A stretch of DNA of 64,000 bases from Clitopilus passeckerianus (taxonomy: Eukaryota; Basidiomycota; Agaricomycetes; Agaricales; Entolomataceae). Both the position numbers and the translations under genes were made by a program. A model generated the notes under the pieces. It had not been told where the DNA came from. It was given only the letters and a program-made list of their open reading frames with translations, and searched no databases. Shown piece by piece: positions 12,401 to 23,408 of the stretch. Location: positions 1 through 64,000 of the forward strand of contig CALYLX010000132.1 in NCBI GenBank assembly GCA_944990035.1, read 5' to 3'. Numbering within the stretch: position 1 is the first letter of the stretch; each line of letters opens with the position of its first letter.

Positions 12401-13849
12401 TGGTAGTTGAAGTAGCTCGATACGCCGGGTTGCATCCTGTAAACTTTCACATTTCGGACACAGGTACCTGTTCTTCGTTAGGCATGTCCAATATGATCGT
12501 AGATATAGCTGATCACCTGTTATCCTCTGTGAGGGCTTCGGGTTCGAGGTATGCACTGAGTTGTTCTTCAAGCCTACACCCGTTCTAAGAAACTAGTTCA
12601 GTGATTGACAAGCCAAGATACATTTTTTGGAACCCACCTTCAAGTTGAGCTCGATTTCCGAGAAATGGGACTTGCTCTCAGATCTAAAGCCGCATGTCTG
12701 GCAGACAGTGGCGTAGACTTGGGTTCCTTGAAACTGACTACTCTCAATCAAATATTTCGGTCAGTGCCTAGGAGATTTACCTGTGTTGTTATCAACTTTT
12801 TGAGATATGCGCTATCTTGTTTCTGGAACTCTGAATCCAGGTGCGTGATGAACAGCTTGGAGAACCTTACATTATGACGCGGGTGGTCAGAACATGTAAT
12901 CGGGTATGCGAACTCGGTCTACTCACTCTTGGGCGTCTTGTTGTTCCTCCGACCTCAGGCGTAGACTCTCTATGAGCTTGTTCGGGTTATACACACTCTT
13001 GATACTATTTTGCATCGCTGCGAATGTAGCCTGCAGCTGGAAGATCGGAGAGTCCTGAAAGATAGATGTTGGCCACTCAATGAGGTAGCAGGTATAAAGA
13101 ACCACCGACCGAAGGATTGCCCAAAGGTTTGCAGTCATATACGGCTCTTCTGAAGGTCAGGTCACGATACCAAACCTATTACACAGTCAGCACCTGCGCA
13201 ACTCAGATGCGGGATATCGGACAGACCTGCAGGAATGCGTTTGCGTAGCAGGTGGCTCCAAGATTCTGAAAGTCAGAGGGTGGGTTATCCCGGGTCTACC
13301 ATGTTGCATGCATGCATAAGTACCAACCTTCAAGCCGACGGGTAAGCCTGGCTTTTTATCATCTTCCGCAGGATTGTGACCGAGATCAAAGTCTTTCGTG
13401 AACGTATTCATAGTTTTTCTGGGTTTATCGCTCAGAGAACTGAAATTTATGATGAAGAATCTGAATTTCTTGCCTTCACTTTCCCAGACCTCCTGTCCCA
13501 AATAATTCAAGCAGTCTGGGTTCAACTTGCATGACTTTGGATTACAGGGATGGACCTGGTCATCAGAGATAATAATGACATCGTCCTCAGATAGTTCCAC
13601 CGACTGTGAGTCCACTACTTCTCCTTTTTTCGCGTATTTGTTGGAACAGAAAGGATGGTGGCTGCCTGAGGAGAGACCACAGGCGAGCAGTCGGTGCTCA
13701 GATGTGATGTCAGTGACTGCCAAAGCCTCTGTTCCAACCCAGGCCCATTGAGGCGAGGCATATCCGGGAAGTTTGGCGCGTTTGAGTCTTTCCCCCGGTG
13801 CTAGACCCTTTGAAGAAGCAGAATTTCGCCGTTTACGTTTCGGTGGCAT
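9421..13849 (-). CDS. USP48-like ubiquitin carboxyl-terminal hydrolase (DUSP, Ubl and RanBP2-type finger)
   Basis: A C19 deubiquitinase of the USP48/plant UBP26 type. The ATG at 13849 begins MPPKRKRRNS; the longer frame starts with TTG. The Cys box NLGATCYANAFLQ is followed by an exon starting VWYRDLTFRRA, then NPNKLIESLRLRSEEQQDAQ, EFSKLFITHLDSEF, SQFQGTQVYATVCQTCGF with YLCPKCES (zinc-binding CxxC pairs), and the His box SAYHGHYEVQVLDAE then WFQFNDE. Downstream are DUSP-like modules (WKLSPVLTPADLCHQC; PPLCLECAQQK) and a ubiquitin-like region near IRFDVDKSTTVKDIMVKV. The extreme C-terminus has a CLAC-x10-CMMC pair, a RanBP2-type finger, which I do not recall in human USP48. There are many short introns. 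The nuclear location is inferred from the family and the basic N-terminus. Confidence 0.88.
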
Positions 13850-13938
13850 GGATGAGGAATGCAAGACTTGTCAGAGTGAGGCCTCGTGATGGCCGCTATC
13901 TTAGCTCTGTATAGAAGGACCCTGAGTATTACTCTTTC

Positions 13939-16337
13939 ATGCAAACCTCCATAGAGGTGACGGAGGCACCTGCTCGTGGGCCCAGAGGCCTTCTTCGAAA
14001 GTTCTTGAATTCAACGGAAAGTCGAAGCGAATCAAGAGCTAAAAGAAGGCGTGGATTTGTCAGTCTTGTGTACCAACGAACGTACTTTCTAGTGTGAGTT
14101 TACCTGGCGAATTCGTAGTTACCTGCTCAACGTTGAATGCTTCAGCTCTGCCCTACTCATTACTGGATATCTATGGATGATTGCTATGCCATTTCCTCGC
14201 TTGGGACGGGGCACATACATGGACGAAAACGCTCTACAACCTGCTCAGGTAAACCTTTGTAACTGACCCCAATTCGTTCTACTCATATTCTTGGCTAGGT
14301 CAGCACAAAGTGGGATTGGAGTGATGTCCACGCTGCAGACAGGTATTTGGAGAGTCTAGAACGCCTGCGAGATCAAAATGCTACATCGGACCAGTGCGTA
14401 GTACCTCTCAAACGATATTGTACCAGTCTAGATGACCCCAATAGGCGTGCTGCATTTATTCACGATGAACTGTTGAAACTTGGAGTATCAACTTCAACGC
14501 AAAGATACAAGTTTACCACTGCCACAGGGGTGCGCCAGAATACTTTACAAAACACCCTCTATTCACCTTTGGTAATAGGACTTAACGGGGACCAATGCAT
14601 TCGGAATCATCTCGTCACCACGTACTTCAGGCAACGAAGCCATGGTTATTGCCGCCTCATGGATTAGCAGAGCCGGAGAAGGGAATGGTAGTCTCAATTT
14701 GAGAGGCGTATCCACTGTTCTTGCACTAGCTCGTTTCCTGAAGAGTAAATATTAAACCACTCCCCCAGAGTCTAACACTCATTATCTTTGCCGTACCAGA
14801 CTATTCAATGTGGGCGAAGGATCTTATTCTTGTGTTTGGAGATGGATACCTGGACGGGATGCAAGCTTGGCTGACCGCCTATCATGGAGCCTCACAATCA
14901 AGTAAGCTCCTTCCCTTAACTTTTCAGCAATTCCTGAATTTGACTTCCGGATAGATTTACAGATGGACCCATTGGATCTGTCTTCTGGAGTGATTTGGAC
15001 AGCCCTTTGTGTCGATTACCCCGGACACTCTTTCTCGCACCTGGGAATCTTCTTTGGTAGGACCATAGTCTTCTTCTGGCTTGATTGTTATTCTCATTGA
15101 AGTATTCTCAGAGGGAGTCAATGGCCGTCTTCCTAATCAAGATCTTATCAATTCTTTCCAGAGAATTGCTCAGTATACTGGGGGAGTTCCCGTCGTAATA
15201 TACGACCATGCAAACACTCCAGAGGCACCTTCTTGGATTCCGGACCAGCTCGTTGAACGGCGCGAAGCCAACCTATACGCCAGCCAATCTGTCAGTATTG
15301 CGCGCCACTTGGGATACCAGTCGAGGGGTCAGCCAAGTGGGATACATGGACTATTTAACCAGTAATTACTTCTTGAGCTATATATACTCTAACCTCTCTA
15401 ACTCAAACTCCCAGGTATCGGATAGATGCTTTCACCATGTTTGGCCTTCCAGCCAACGGACCCCACGGCTTCCATGCCATTGGAAGGTTTGTCAGGTTCA
15501 GACTTTCTTCCCTCGCTTCTGAACTTCCTCCCAGGATCATAGAATCAACTCTGCGAACGACAAACAACATGCTTGAGCGCCTTCATGCATCTTTCTTCCT
15601 TTACCTCTTATCTGGGCCCGACCGCTTCATTAAGATCGGAAATTACCTACCAAGCGCCGTGCTTGTCAGCGTCGCAATGATGTTTGGGGGGCTCAGGTCA
15701 TGGGTAGATGCAGCATGGAAAAGGACGAACAACCCGGAAGCTCCATGGGTCAGGAAGTCGAGACCTATTGGTGGAGTTCTTGCAATCATGTTTTCGTCCC
15801 ATCTCCTCGGCGCCCTACTTTTCAAAACCATAAGCCACGCATCATTCTCGCAATCTCCAAAGGCATGTCATTTTACCCGCCAGTTTGACCATTATTCAAC
15901 TTCTTCCTTGAAATTCAGGCGGCTCCGCTTTTGATATTTGTGTTTGGAGGATTCCGCTCAGTATGCTGCAGGTTGCCAGTAGCTCTAGGGCTGACACAAT
16001 ACCTCAAGCTGTAGCTTGGATCCTCAAAGCTTTCAATCTTTGCCTAGCATCTACCGTTATCTCCATCATATGCGTGCTTAATTTCTCTCTAGCAGCCGTA
16101 TTAGGGATATCTTTGGGCATACCGCTACTGACCTCCTCTCCGAGAGGATCGTTCGGTTCGGGGATAGCCAAGTATGTGATTTATATGTTGCTTGGATTGG
16201 GGTGGTTGCTCCGCACAGACGAGGTCCGGAAAGCTGTGTGGCATTGGGAGGTATTATCAGTTTGGTTTGCACCATTTGTGTGCATAATATATTATCCACT
16301 TGTCCTGCAAGCAGGATTGGTCTGCCTGCTGCCGTAG
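13939..16337 (+). CDS. gaa1: GPI transamidase component GAA1
   Basis: Gaa1/GPAA1 is an ER membrane subunit of the complex that attaches GPI anchors to proteins. The N-terminus has a basic segment (RAKRRRGFVSLVYQRTYF) then the first membrane helix and the signature GYLWMIAMPFPRLGRGTYMD. The luminal peptidase-like domain includes RAAFIHDELLKLGVS, ISSPRTSGNEAMVIAASWIS, VFGDGYLDGMQAWLTAYHG, VDYPGHSFSHLGIFFEGVN and FGLPANGPHGFHAIGR. Several membrane helices follow, ending VLQAGLVCLLP. The ATG at 13939 was chosen because it opens the frame that splices into the first helix. The intron starting near 15866 can be read with a GT donor or, less well, with a GC donor; the GT choice keeps the frame into PQAVAWILKAFNLC. 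Confidence 0.9.
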
Positions 16338-16443
16338 CTGTTACAAGAGTCCTATAATATACAATTCTACTAGACCAATGCTACTGACTGACTTCAGGTG
16401 CTATGACATCGTTGGTAGGTCGGACCTGCAGTGAGGTGCATAA

Positions 16444-18094
16444 CTAGTCATCGCCTCCAAAGAGATCTTCATCTGACTCGTCGTTATCATCTGAGCCTTG
16501 AGCAGGAACAGCATTCATAGCGCTGCCACCAACAGCATCCTCATAAGCAGTCTCCTTCTGTATCCGTTGCTTTTCCTTCAACTCGTCTCGTTGGGCTCGT
16601 TTCATCTCCAAATCGGCGGTCAACTTCTTCAATGCGTCCTCAAAGCGTTTCTGAGGCAGAGCTCGTGTGAATGGGGTTTTGTGGGGGGAAAAGTATATCC
16701 TTACCCTGATAAGAGGATTGGCAGAGCTAGCAATCTCCTTGTCTTTCTTCGCTACTGCAGCCTCCAAGTCACGAATTTCCTCATTGATGAGCTTCCTAGC
16801 CTGACTCTCTTCATCATCCTCGTCCTCGCTTTCTTCATCACTCTCGTCCTCGTCCTCGTCATCATCTTCGTCGTCATCATCAACAAGGGCACCTTCTAAT
16901 TCGGCCGCAAGTTCCTCATCGATGTCACCTTCTTCCGCCTCTTCGTCCTCTTCGTCTCCTTCGTCATCCTCGCCATCCTCGTACCTTGGTGTAGCAGCTT
17001 CACCGAGATCAGACGGTGCAGGTGTAGGGGCATCCATAGGCTCCTCGCGCTCAACCAATTCTGAATCAGAAAGGTCTGGGTTGACGTTTTCCAGTATTTC
17101 TGAAATCGACATGAGGATAGGACTTTAGTAAGACAAATTGGACACGAACCGTATTTGACCTCAGCCGCCATGGAATCTTCATCGAGCAGTCGCTCGACCT
17201 CCTGTTCAACACTCTCAATGGTCTACTTCCGCAGTTAGTCTTCGCAGGCTCTCCAAATTAGATGGGGTAGACTCGCCCTTTTGTTTACGCGTTTTCGGAA
17301 TCGACGTTTGCGGGCATGGTGTAAAGGCGGTGTTATCCCATGAGGCCAGATGAATTCATCGACATTGAAGCTACGACTTGATGCCTGTTCCTCTTCACTG
17401 TTCTGCAATCTTTTTTCAACCACAAGCATCTAAAGTACGAGTTAGTCGGACAGATTTTACATTAATAACATTGACGCGACCTGACATATGTCCGCAACCT
17501 TGAACATCTGCTTGTTATCCAGAGTCTTTTGCGACTCGATGATACATGGCAAGTCCACAAGTTTTGCTAAATAGGTAGAATTGCCTATGTGAAACATTCC
17601 ACGACGTGAATCTGCATAGACCAAGATGTTCAGAAACAATGCCACAGGAAGGAGAAGAGTGGGGGCAAACCTTTGAATTTGATCCATACATCGTTAGAAA
17701 TTTCCCTAGCTGCAACCATTTTTCTCAACTGGTCACAATCCTCTCCTGGAGGCATCCGTAGTATGAACTGTTCTTCAAACATCAAATCTTCGTCGTCTGA
17801 ATCGAGTTCTCGGTCATACTGCCCCAGGAAAGACATTCCAGGTGCCTGCGTAGCTGAAGCTTTGTCGCTCAGCTTTAGTTTGAGCTTGGGCTGTAGTTTA
17901 GGCCTAGTTGTTGAGGACCGCGTCGCTCGTTCCATCGGTTCTGGGGCAGCATGGTGTGTAACGGTAGCACTCCGTAGCCGCAGTGAAGGTCGTGAGCCGG
18001 ACGCATGTGCATTGTTGTTGGAAGGAGCTGTTGACGGGCCAGCTTTAGTTTGAGGAACTTCAACGTCGTCCACTATGATGAGGTCGTCGTCCAT
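16444..18094 (-). CDS. taf7: TFIID subunit TAF7 (TAFII55 family)
   Basis: TAF7 is a TFIID subunit that binds TAF1 and checks transcription initiation. The ATG at 18094 begins MDDDLIIVDDVEVPQ. The conserved TAFII55 domain starts FEEQFILRMPPGEDCDQLRK, continues ISNDVWIKFK, and after an intron gives RRGMFHIGNSTYLAKLVDLP, CIIESQKTLDNKQMFKVADI, CQMLVVEKRL and FIWPHGITPPLHHARKRRF. The C-terminal half is a long Asp/Glu-rich tract followed by coiled-coil segments (RFEDALKKLTADLEMKRAQR) and the acidic end SDEDLFGGDD. Introns are short and all in frame where checked. The acidic tract makes stop-free frames on the opposite strand that are not genes. Confidence 0.93.
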
Positions 18095-18277
18095 AGTTCG
18101 CAAGATTGTTGTGTCACGACATGTGACAGCACCTACACTGAACCAACACGCTTGCTTTCATGCGCCAACACTTCAAGCTTCAAGCTTCAGGTGTCTCGAG
18201 AGGTATTTCATTAGATGTGTAGACGATGATAAAGCTCCGAACAGCAACCGGTAATCTAATGGCTAAAAGAAAAGGCA

Positions 18278-19602
18278 TCAATCCTCTTCTTCCTCTTCCT
18301 CCTCCTTCCTTTGCGCCAATGCTCCCTGAGCCTCGAGCCTAGTTTGAAGTAGCCGTGCATTCGTTAACAGGTACACAGCCAGGCTACCCAGCGTTAATCC
18401 AAGAAATCCCCACCGCATCCTAGCAAAGTGAGCGTCCTCTGGTGTTGACTTGTCGGTCGCCTCCGTGGTCTGGCTTATTTGGGGGAGCAAGGCTTGCCAG
18501 AAGGAAGGCTCTTCCTTGATTATTTGGATGGCTTCTGGGCTTTGGGTTATTGTTAATGACATTATGCGTTGACTATGTGAGAGCAAAGGCGAATAGGTCG
18601 ATTTTATGAAGGTTTGCAGTGTAGGGTCAGGATATTTGGGCTCCGAGAGAAGTAGTACGTGTGCTGCGATGACGAGGTCAAGGAGAGACGGCCTGGGGAA
18701 GAATGGTCAACGTTAGAATTAGAGACAAGGCTCGGCGGCGCACCCTCGTTCGAACACGTAAGGTTTATTTCCGAGAAGCCCAAGATAAATATCCAGAGTT
18801 TCCTTTCCCTTGTCAAGTATCTATTGAGAGAGGGAAGTCAAGCGTCATCAAATGGAAACTTCCATTGCATACCTTTTCACGTCCAAAGGCCTGTTGGAAG
18901 GCTTTGCTGTGCTCTTCCTTCTGCTCCTCTTTCTCTTCTTGTTTGGATTTGGGTTTGAAAAGTGACTTCTCCTTCGTGTCGTCTTTATGTACGTTCCAGA
19001 GACCGGCTACTTCTAGCCTGGGTCTATAAGACTCTCGAATACGAGCCGGCATGTAATATCGGTGTGGAACGGGAAATAGAGAGATCAACGCAGGATGTGT
19101 CAACCCATACCAGTTCTCAAGCTGGGAGAACAAGGAATAATACTACAACCAAATCAGCCGCAGGAGCGACAAGGATATCGCTAGTGTACTCACTAGTAGA
19201 TCGCCTAGATGAGACTCGGCGTGTGCTAGCCAAGCTACTTGTTGGGCCTTCTCAGAACTAGGCAGAGTAGGGAACATGTCGGACCTATTCTGCCCACTCG
19301 CGCTGGTCAAGTCAGAGACGTATTTCACAATTGAACGGAATCCTGCTAGGATATGTTGTTCATGAGCAAGGAATGGAAGCTGTCCTAATATACCTCATCA
19401 ACGGATAGCAAAACAAATCATTGAACCGCACAGACCTACCAGTTGGAGAGAGGTCAGGATTGTTGCATTCAACGACATTGAACTTTCCAGGGAGAACGCG
19501 TTGCAGATACATCAATGTTGCAAGACATATCGGGTCAGACGAAGGCAGCCCCCATCGAGCACCCCAGATATATAGAGTTGGTATTTTGCTTTTTGAGGCC
19601 AT
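18278..19602 (-). CDS. Metaxin/SAM37-like mitochondrial outer-membrane import subunit
   Basis: Metaxin/Sam37 proteins belong to the sorting and assembly machinery that inserts beta-barrel proteins into the mitochondrial outer membrane. The N-terminal GST-like part opens MASKSKIPTLYIWGARWGLP, with VLPGKFNVVECNNPDLSPTG and, after an intron, QLPFLAHEQHILAGFRSIVK. The middle has LAHAESHLGDLL and PHRYYMPARIRESYRP, then an EKEEQKEE-rich stretch. The metaxin C-terminal helix region reads GNKPYVFERG, spliced to PSLLDLVIAAHVLLLSEP. This frame runs uninterrupted into a 3' segment, HSQRIMSLTITQSPEAIQII, with one membrane helix (RWGFLGLTLGSLAVYLLTN) and an all-Glu/Asp end. I therefore read that small 3' frame as the anchor of this protein, not a separate gene. 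Confidence 0.85.
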
Positions 19603-20325
19603 GTCTTCGTGGCTTGGGAACGTAAGTTCACGGCTCCAGGTGCCAGAGTGCGTTTGATGTATTGATCGGGGCAGACCATTTATTTCCCCGCTTCCATCTG
19701 TGTTGGCAGGTTGCTGTGTGTTCTTGAGGTCTTGTATCGCAATCTTGTTCTTTCAGGCTTCTCCATATTCATATCCATGTGACTTCTCAATGCCACTGGG
19801 TTTTTGAGATGCTCAGGCAGCTCGCGGCCCGCCTGCATTCGATTGTTTTTCCGCTTCCCTTGATGCCATTTGGAAGAACACACGAACGGGACCGTGCACC
19901 TGATTGTTTTCCCAAACCAAACTCATGGCAGAGCATCTCGAGACAGCTACAATCCTCTGCTTTGCTACAATCACGGTCATCTACGACAGATTCGGCACAC
20001 AGATTCACACCCGGCTGCAATTCTCTTTCGCTCAATTATGCATGCATAGCTCATGATTGGCTGTACCAACGTGTATGCACAGGAAAGAAGCTCGCGGAGC
20101 CGCCGGGATAGTCAAGGTCATGCATCGGTCCGCTGGCTTGACCGGATTTGTTTCCGTTGCATTAATATTGCAACTCGTTGTCTTCTACCCAAGGATTATC
20201 GTAGGTAGAAGCTCGGATGATGCTCCACGAACCCACGGAATCCGTCACCAGGGCTATTGGCTTTCGATTGTCTACAGTATTTAAGACGTCGAGACGGCCA
20301 GGGTAGGTCCCGAGTTGAAGTAAAG
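19603..20325. promoter_or_regulatory. Divergent upstream region of metaxin and pectate lyase
   Basis: No exon is supported here. On the pectate lyase side an inverted CCAAT motif (ATTGG, 20256-20260) and a TATA-like TATTTAA (20278-20284) lie about 66 and 42 bases before the ATG. This spacing fits a compact core promoter. Nothing notable was seen nearer the metaxin start. Confidence 0.45.
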
Positions 20326-22000
20326 ATGAAGCTTTCAACTACACTTGTATTTATCTCCTCGTTAATCTCGCTTTGCTCTGCCATTCCCGCCTTTCCGGGC
20401 GCCGTAGGTGAATCACAATCGACACTCTAGATGTCGCAATTGCTTACGGTTCCTCAGGCTTCGGTGCCCAAGCTACCGGCGGGCGAGGTGGTGAGGTCTA
20501 TGTTGTGACCAACCTCAATGATTCTGGGTCAGGCAGTTTCCGCGACGCTGTCTCTAAATCCAATCGGGTAGGCTCCCACCTACCCTCCTGGTTCTCGTTT
20601 GAAACTCAATGGCCCCTGTGACAGATTGTGGTTTTTGCTGTTGGAGGTCTCATTAACATCAGCAGCAGGATTGTTGTGAGCTCGCATGTAACGATTGCCG
20701 GCCAGACAGCTCCAGGCCAAGGCATCACCGTGTACGGAAATGGCCTATCCTACTCTGCGGCTGACAATACAATTACGCGCTATATTCGCTTCCGGATGGG
20801 TAAAGGAGGTATGCATTCTCACTTAGCATGGACTTCCTCTTGCTCATTACGAGCTTTATAGGCGACTCGGGAAAAGATGGAATCACCATCGCAAACGGCG
20901 CTAACATGATCTTTGACCATGTTTCTGTCTCCTGGGGACGTGACGAGACTTTTTCTATCAACGGAGATGTCTCCAACGTCACCATCTCGGACTCCATCAT
21001 CGCTCAGGGACTTGACACTCACTCCTGCGGTGGTTTAATGCAAACCAGTGGCGGGTTGAGTATCATTCGCTCCTTATACATTGATAACAAGACTAGGAAC
21101 CCGAAGGTTAAGGGCGTCAACGAGTTTGTAAACAATGTCGTAAGTATCTACCCGCACCGAATGAGATGAGGACACCGACCGACTTTCAGGTGTACAACTG
21201 GGGTGCAGGTGGCGGCTATATCGCTGGAGACTCGGATGGTCCCTCCTACGCGAACATCCTGAACAATGTTTTCATTAGCGGCCCCTCTACGTCAACTCAT
21301 CCCTGTAAGTTCCGCTTTTGTATCTAGCGACATCTTCTGACGAAACCCTTCATAGTCACTCGTGGAAATGCTAACTTCCATACCTACGTCTCCAACAATT
21401 ACTACGATCCTGACCAGGTTTGTCTTGTTGAATCTTGGGGAAACCTGATAGCTCAACGTGAACACGTTTTGTGACAGGACGGTACTCTCAATGGATTCAT
21501 CCTTAGCCAGAGCACGGACAACTACTCCGGTGTCGATTTCCAGTCAACGAAATACGACTACCCAACAGTGGCCAATCTCCTTAGCCCCACTGATGCATAT
21601 GCGAAAGTGAAAGCTTCGGCGGGCTGCAGCAAGTCTCGAGACCATGTCGACGACTACCTGATCAACACCGAGCTAGCCTCCCTTGGCAAGAAGGGCGCTA
21701 TAATTTCAGACGAAAACGCTTCACCGATTAATGGGGCTGGACCTATCTCAGGCGGAACTGTGAGTCTCAGAATGTGTATTTGCAACCGTCATCTGACGAA
21801 GTCAAATAGGCACCCACAGACACAGACGGAGATGGCATTCCCGATGCTTATGAGAGTGCACATGGCACCGACCCGAAGGTCAAGGATTCTACGAAAATTG
21901 CCTCAAACGGTTACGCTAGTAAGTCACTCGTTATTATGACACGCAATCATGCTAAAGTTGGTCTCTAGACATTGAGAACTACATAAACTCTCTTGTTTAA
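20326..22000 (+). CDS. Secreted pectate lyase-like beta-helix enzyme (PL1-type)
   Basis: Probable extracellular enzyme that cleaves polygalacturonate by beta-elimination. The signal peptide [19 protein letters not shown] is clear. The mature part starts [20 protein letters not shown] and then [16 protein letters not shown], followed by beta-helix sequence: [54 protein letters not shown] and [20 protein letters not shown]. The C-terminus carries [12 protein letters not shown], a Ca2+-binding Asp-rich loop like thrombospondin type 3 repeats, and ends IENYINSL. There are at least seven introns, so the gene is fully fungal in structure. The overall architecture recalls bacterial secreted pectate lyases as well as basidiomycete ones. 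The family is confident; the exact substrate is not. Confidence 0.85.
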
Positions 22001-22171
22001 ACCAGACCGTTGAGCCTTTGGTCGCAGTACATATATGAATTGTATCCGAGAACCTTGATTTATCGCTATCAGTCCGTTATTTCAAGTTTGACGTCAGTAC
22101 CGTTGTCCTTCGCCGCACCAGGAGATGCAGACCGCCTGTACACAGCAGCGACCGTATGTTCGTTCAAGCCG

Positions 22172-23151
22172 TTAACCTGATGAAACTGTCAGTGATCCAT
22201 GGACAATCACCCTTTCAAGAACGGATCTGACCTGTTTGACGAGGCTAGCAGCTGGATGGACTTTTCTCTTGTCATCTTGGAACAAATGCGCATTTATAAT
22301 CTCACGGACACAGTAGGGGGGCATCCCACCTCTCCAAAGACCCTGCGCAATTAGGAACTCTGAGGTACGTTGGATCCCGTTCACGGGAGAGGGGAAAGTA
22401 TGGACTTTTACCCAATGGTCTATACCAGAAAATAACGGTCATATATGTACTTGATTGCGAGATTTGAGATCCTGTGAGTGCACTTCCCAGGTTGTCTCGT
22501 GTTGCTCTCGAGTGGGAATGTCAGCACCAAGCCTAGTACGCCAGAGGTTAAAACATTCCCTCATGTGAGATGGGGTTGAAACACAACCCAACACGCAGAT
22601 CTCCCACTCTACTTGGTCCTAGAAGCGGCTTCGGTGGAGTATGAATGTAATCAGAGGGTCTAGTCCTAACACGCCGTATATGCTTGATACGAAGTCGGAT
22701 CGTCCCCACCTCTGATGGTAGAAGAGAGGCGTCGTATTCATCTGTGGTCAAATGGCCATCATCCACCAGCATCTCACATTTCATGCGACGCACCGACATT
22801 TTCTACCTTCTGGAAAAAGAAGGGTCGTTCTGTTGTCGCGAATATCCTGGCACCCCATCTACAGGTTGCACCTTTTTCATTGAGGAAGCGACCCGGAAAC
22901 ACTTGACCATCCAAGGTGATAAAGGCACAGGAGTCTATCTGGCTCCCATGATCAACCCAGTGAACGACAAACGTCTGACGGGAGAAATGAGCCAAAGAAA
23001 GACGCTTTAGACGGAAACATACCTTGCCTGGATATCCTGGTATCCAGCAAGAGACTGTGCGCGTGGTTAGGTCCACTGTGGCTGAGCGTTCTGGAAGAGG
23101 CACTCCATTTGTTGAAATACAAGCTGAATATTCTTGAAAGGTCAGAGACAT
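22172..23151 (-). CDS. DUF7918-like basidiomycete protein of unknown function
   Basis: I recognise this as the agaricomycete family labelled DUF7918, with no known biochemical role. The ATG at 23151 opens MSLTFQEYSACISTNGVPLP, then VSCWIPGYPGK, and after an intron TFVVHWVDHGSQIDSCAFIT with LDGQVFPGRFLNEKG, FATTERPFFFQKVE, LPSEVGTIRLRIKHIRRV and LGPSRVGDLRVGL. The 3' part reads GADIPTREQHETTWEV, then YMTVIFWYRPL spliced to EFLIAQGLWRGGMPPY. Between WEV and YMTV (near 22455-22475) the frames do not join. Either one base is missing from the AAA (TTT on +, 22463-22465), or the preceding acceptor is a later one. The C-terminal boundary is therefore tentative. Confidence 0.7.
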
Positions 23152-23408
23152 CTCTTGATAGGTATATCCCAAAGTGGGGAAGTCAAGTCATTTTGGCAAG
23201 CGTTTATATATCCTACCTGGACATGGCCTTTATGCACGCTTTGGCTTCAACTTTGACCTGATCCAAGTTCCTTTGTTTGCGTTCAAAAGACCTTTGTTTC
23301 TATTTTTAGCTCGGACGCGGTTGAACGCGCTTCATTACAAACGCACGTGCAGTGACTCGACGCATCTCACTCAGCACATTGTCACTCAAGCCGATCGCGA
23401 CCAGCACC

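Noticed and set aside
15860..16010. Frameshift or GC-AG intron in GAA1
   Set aside because: A GT donor one codon later (after KA) splices into an open frame that runs through the conserved PQAVAWILKAFNLC segment.
16498..17128. Plus-strand frames rich in Ser, Leu and Val opposite TAF7
   Set aside because: They are the complement of the Asp/Glu-rich tract of TAF7, not a membrane protein gene.
18278..18562. Small separate membrane protein gene on the minus strand
   Set aside because: The frame continues without an intron from the metaxin C-terminal helices, so it is the membrane anchor of that protein.
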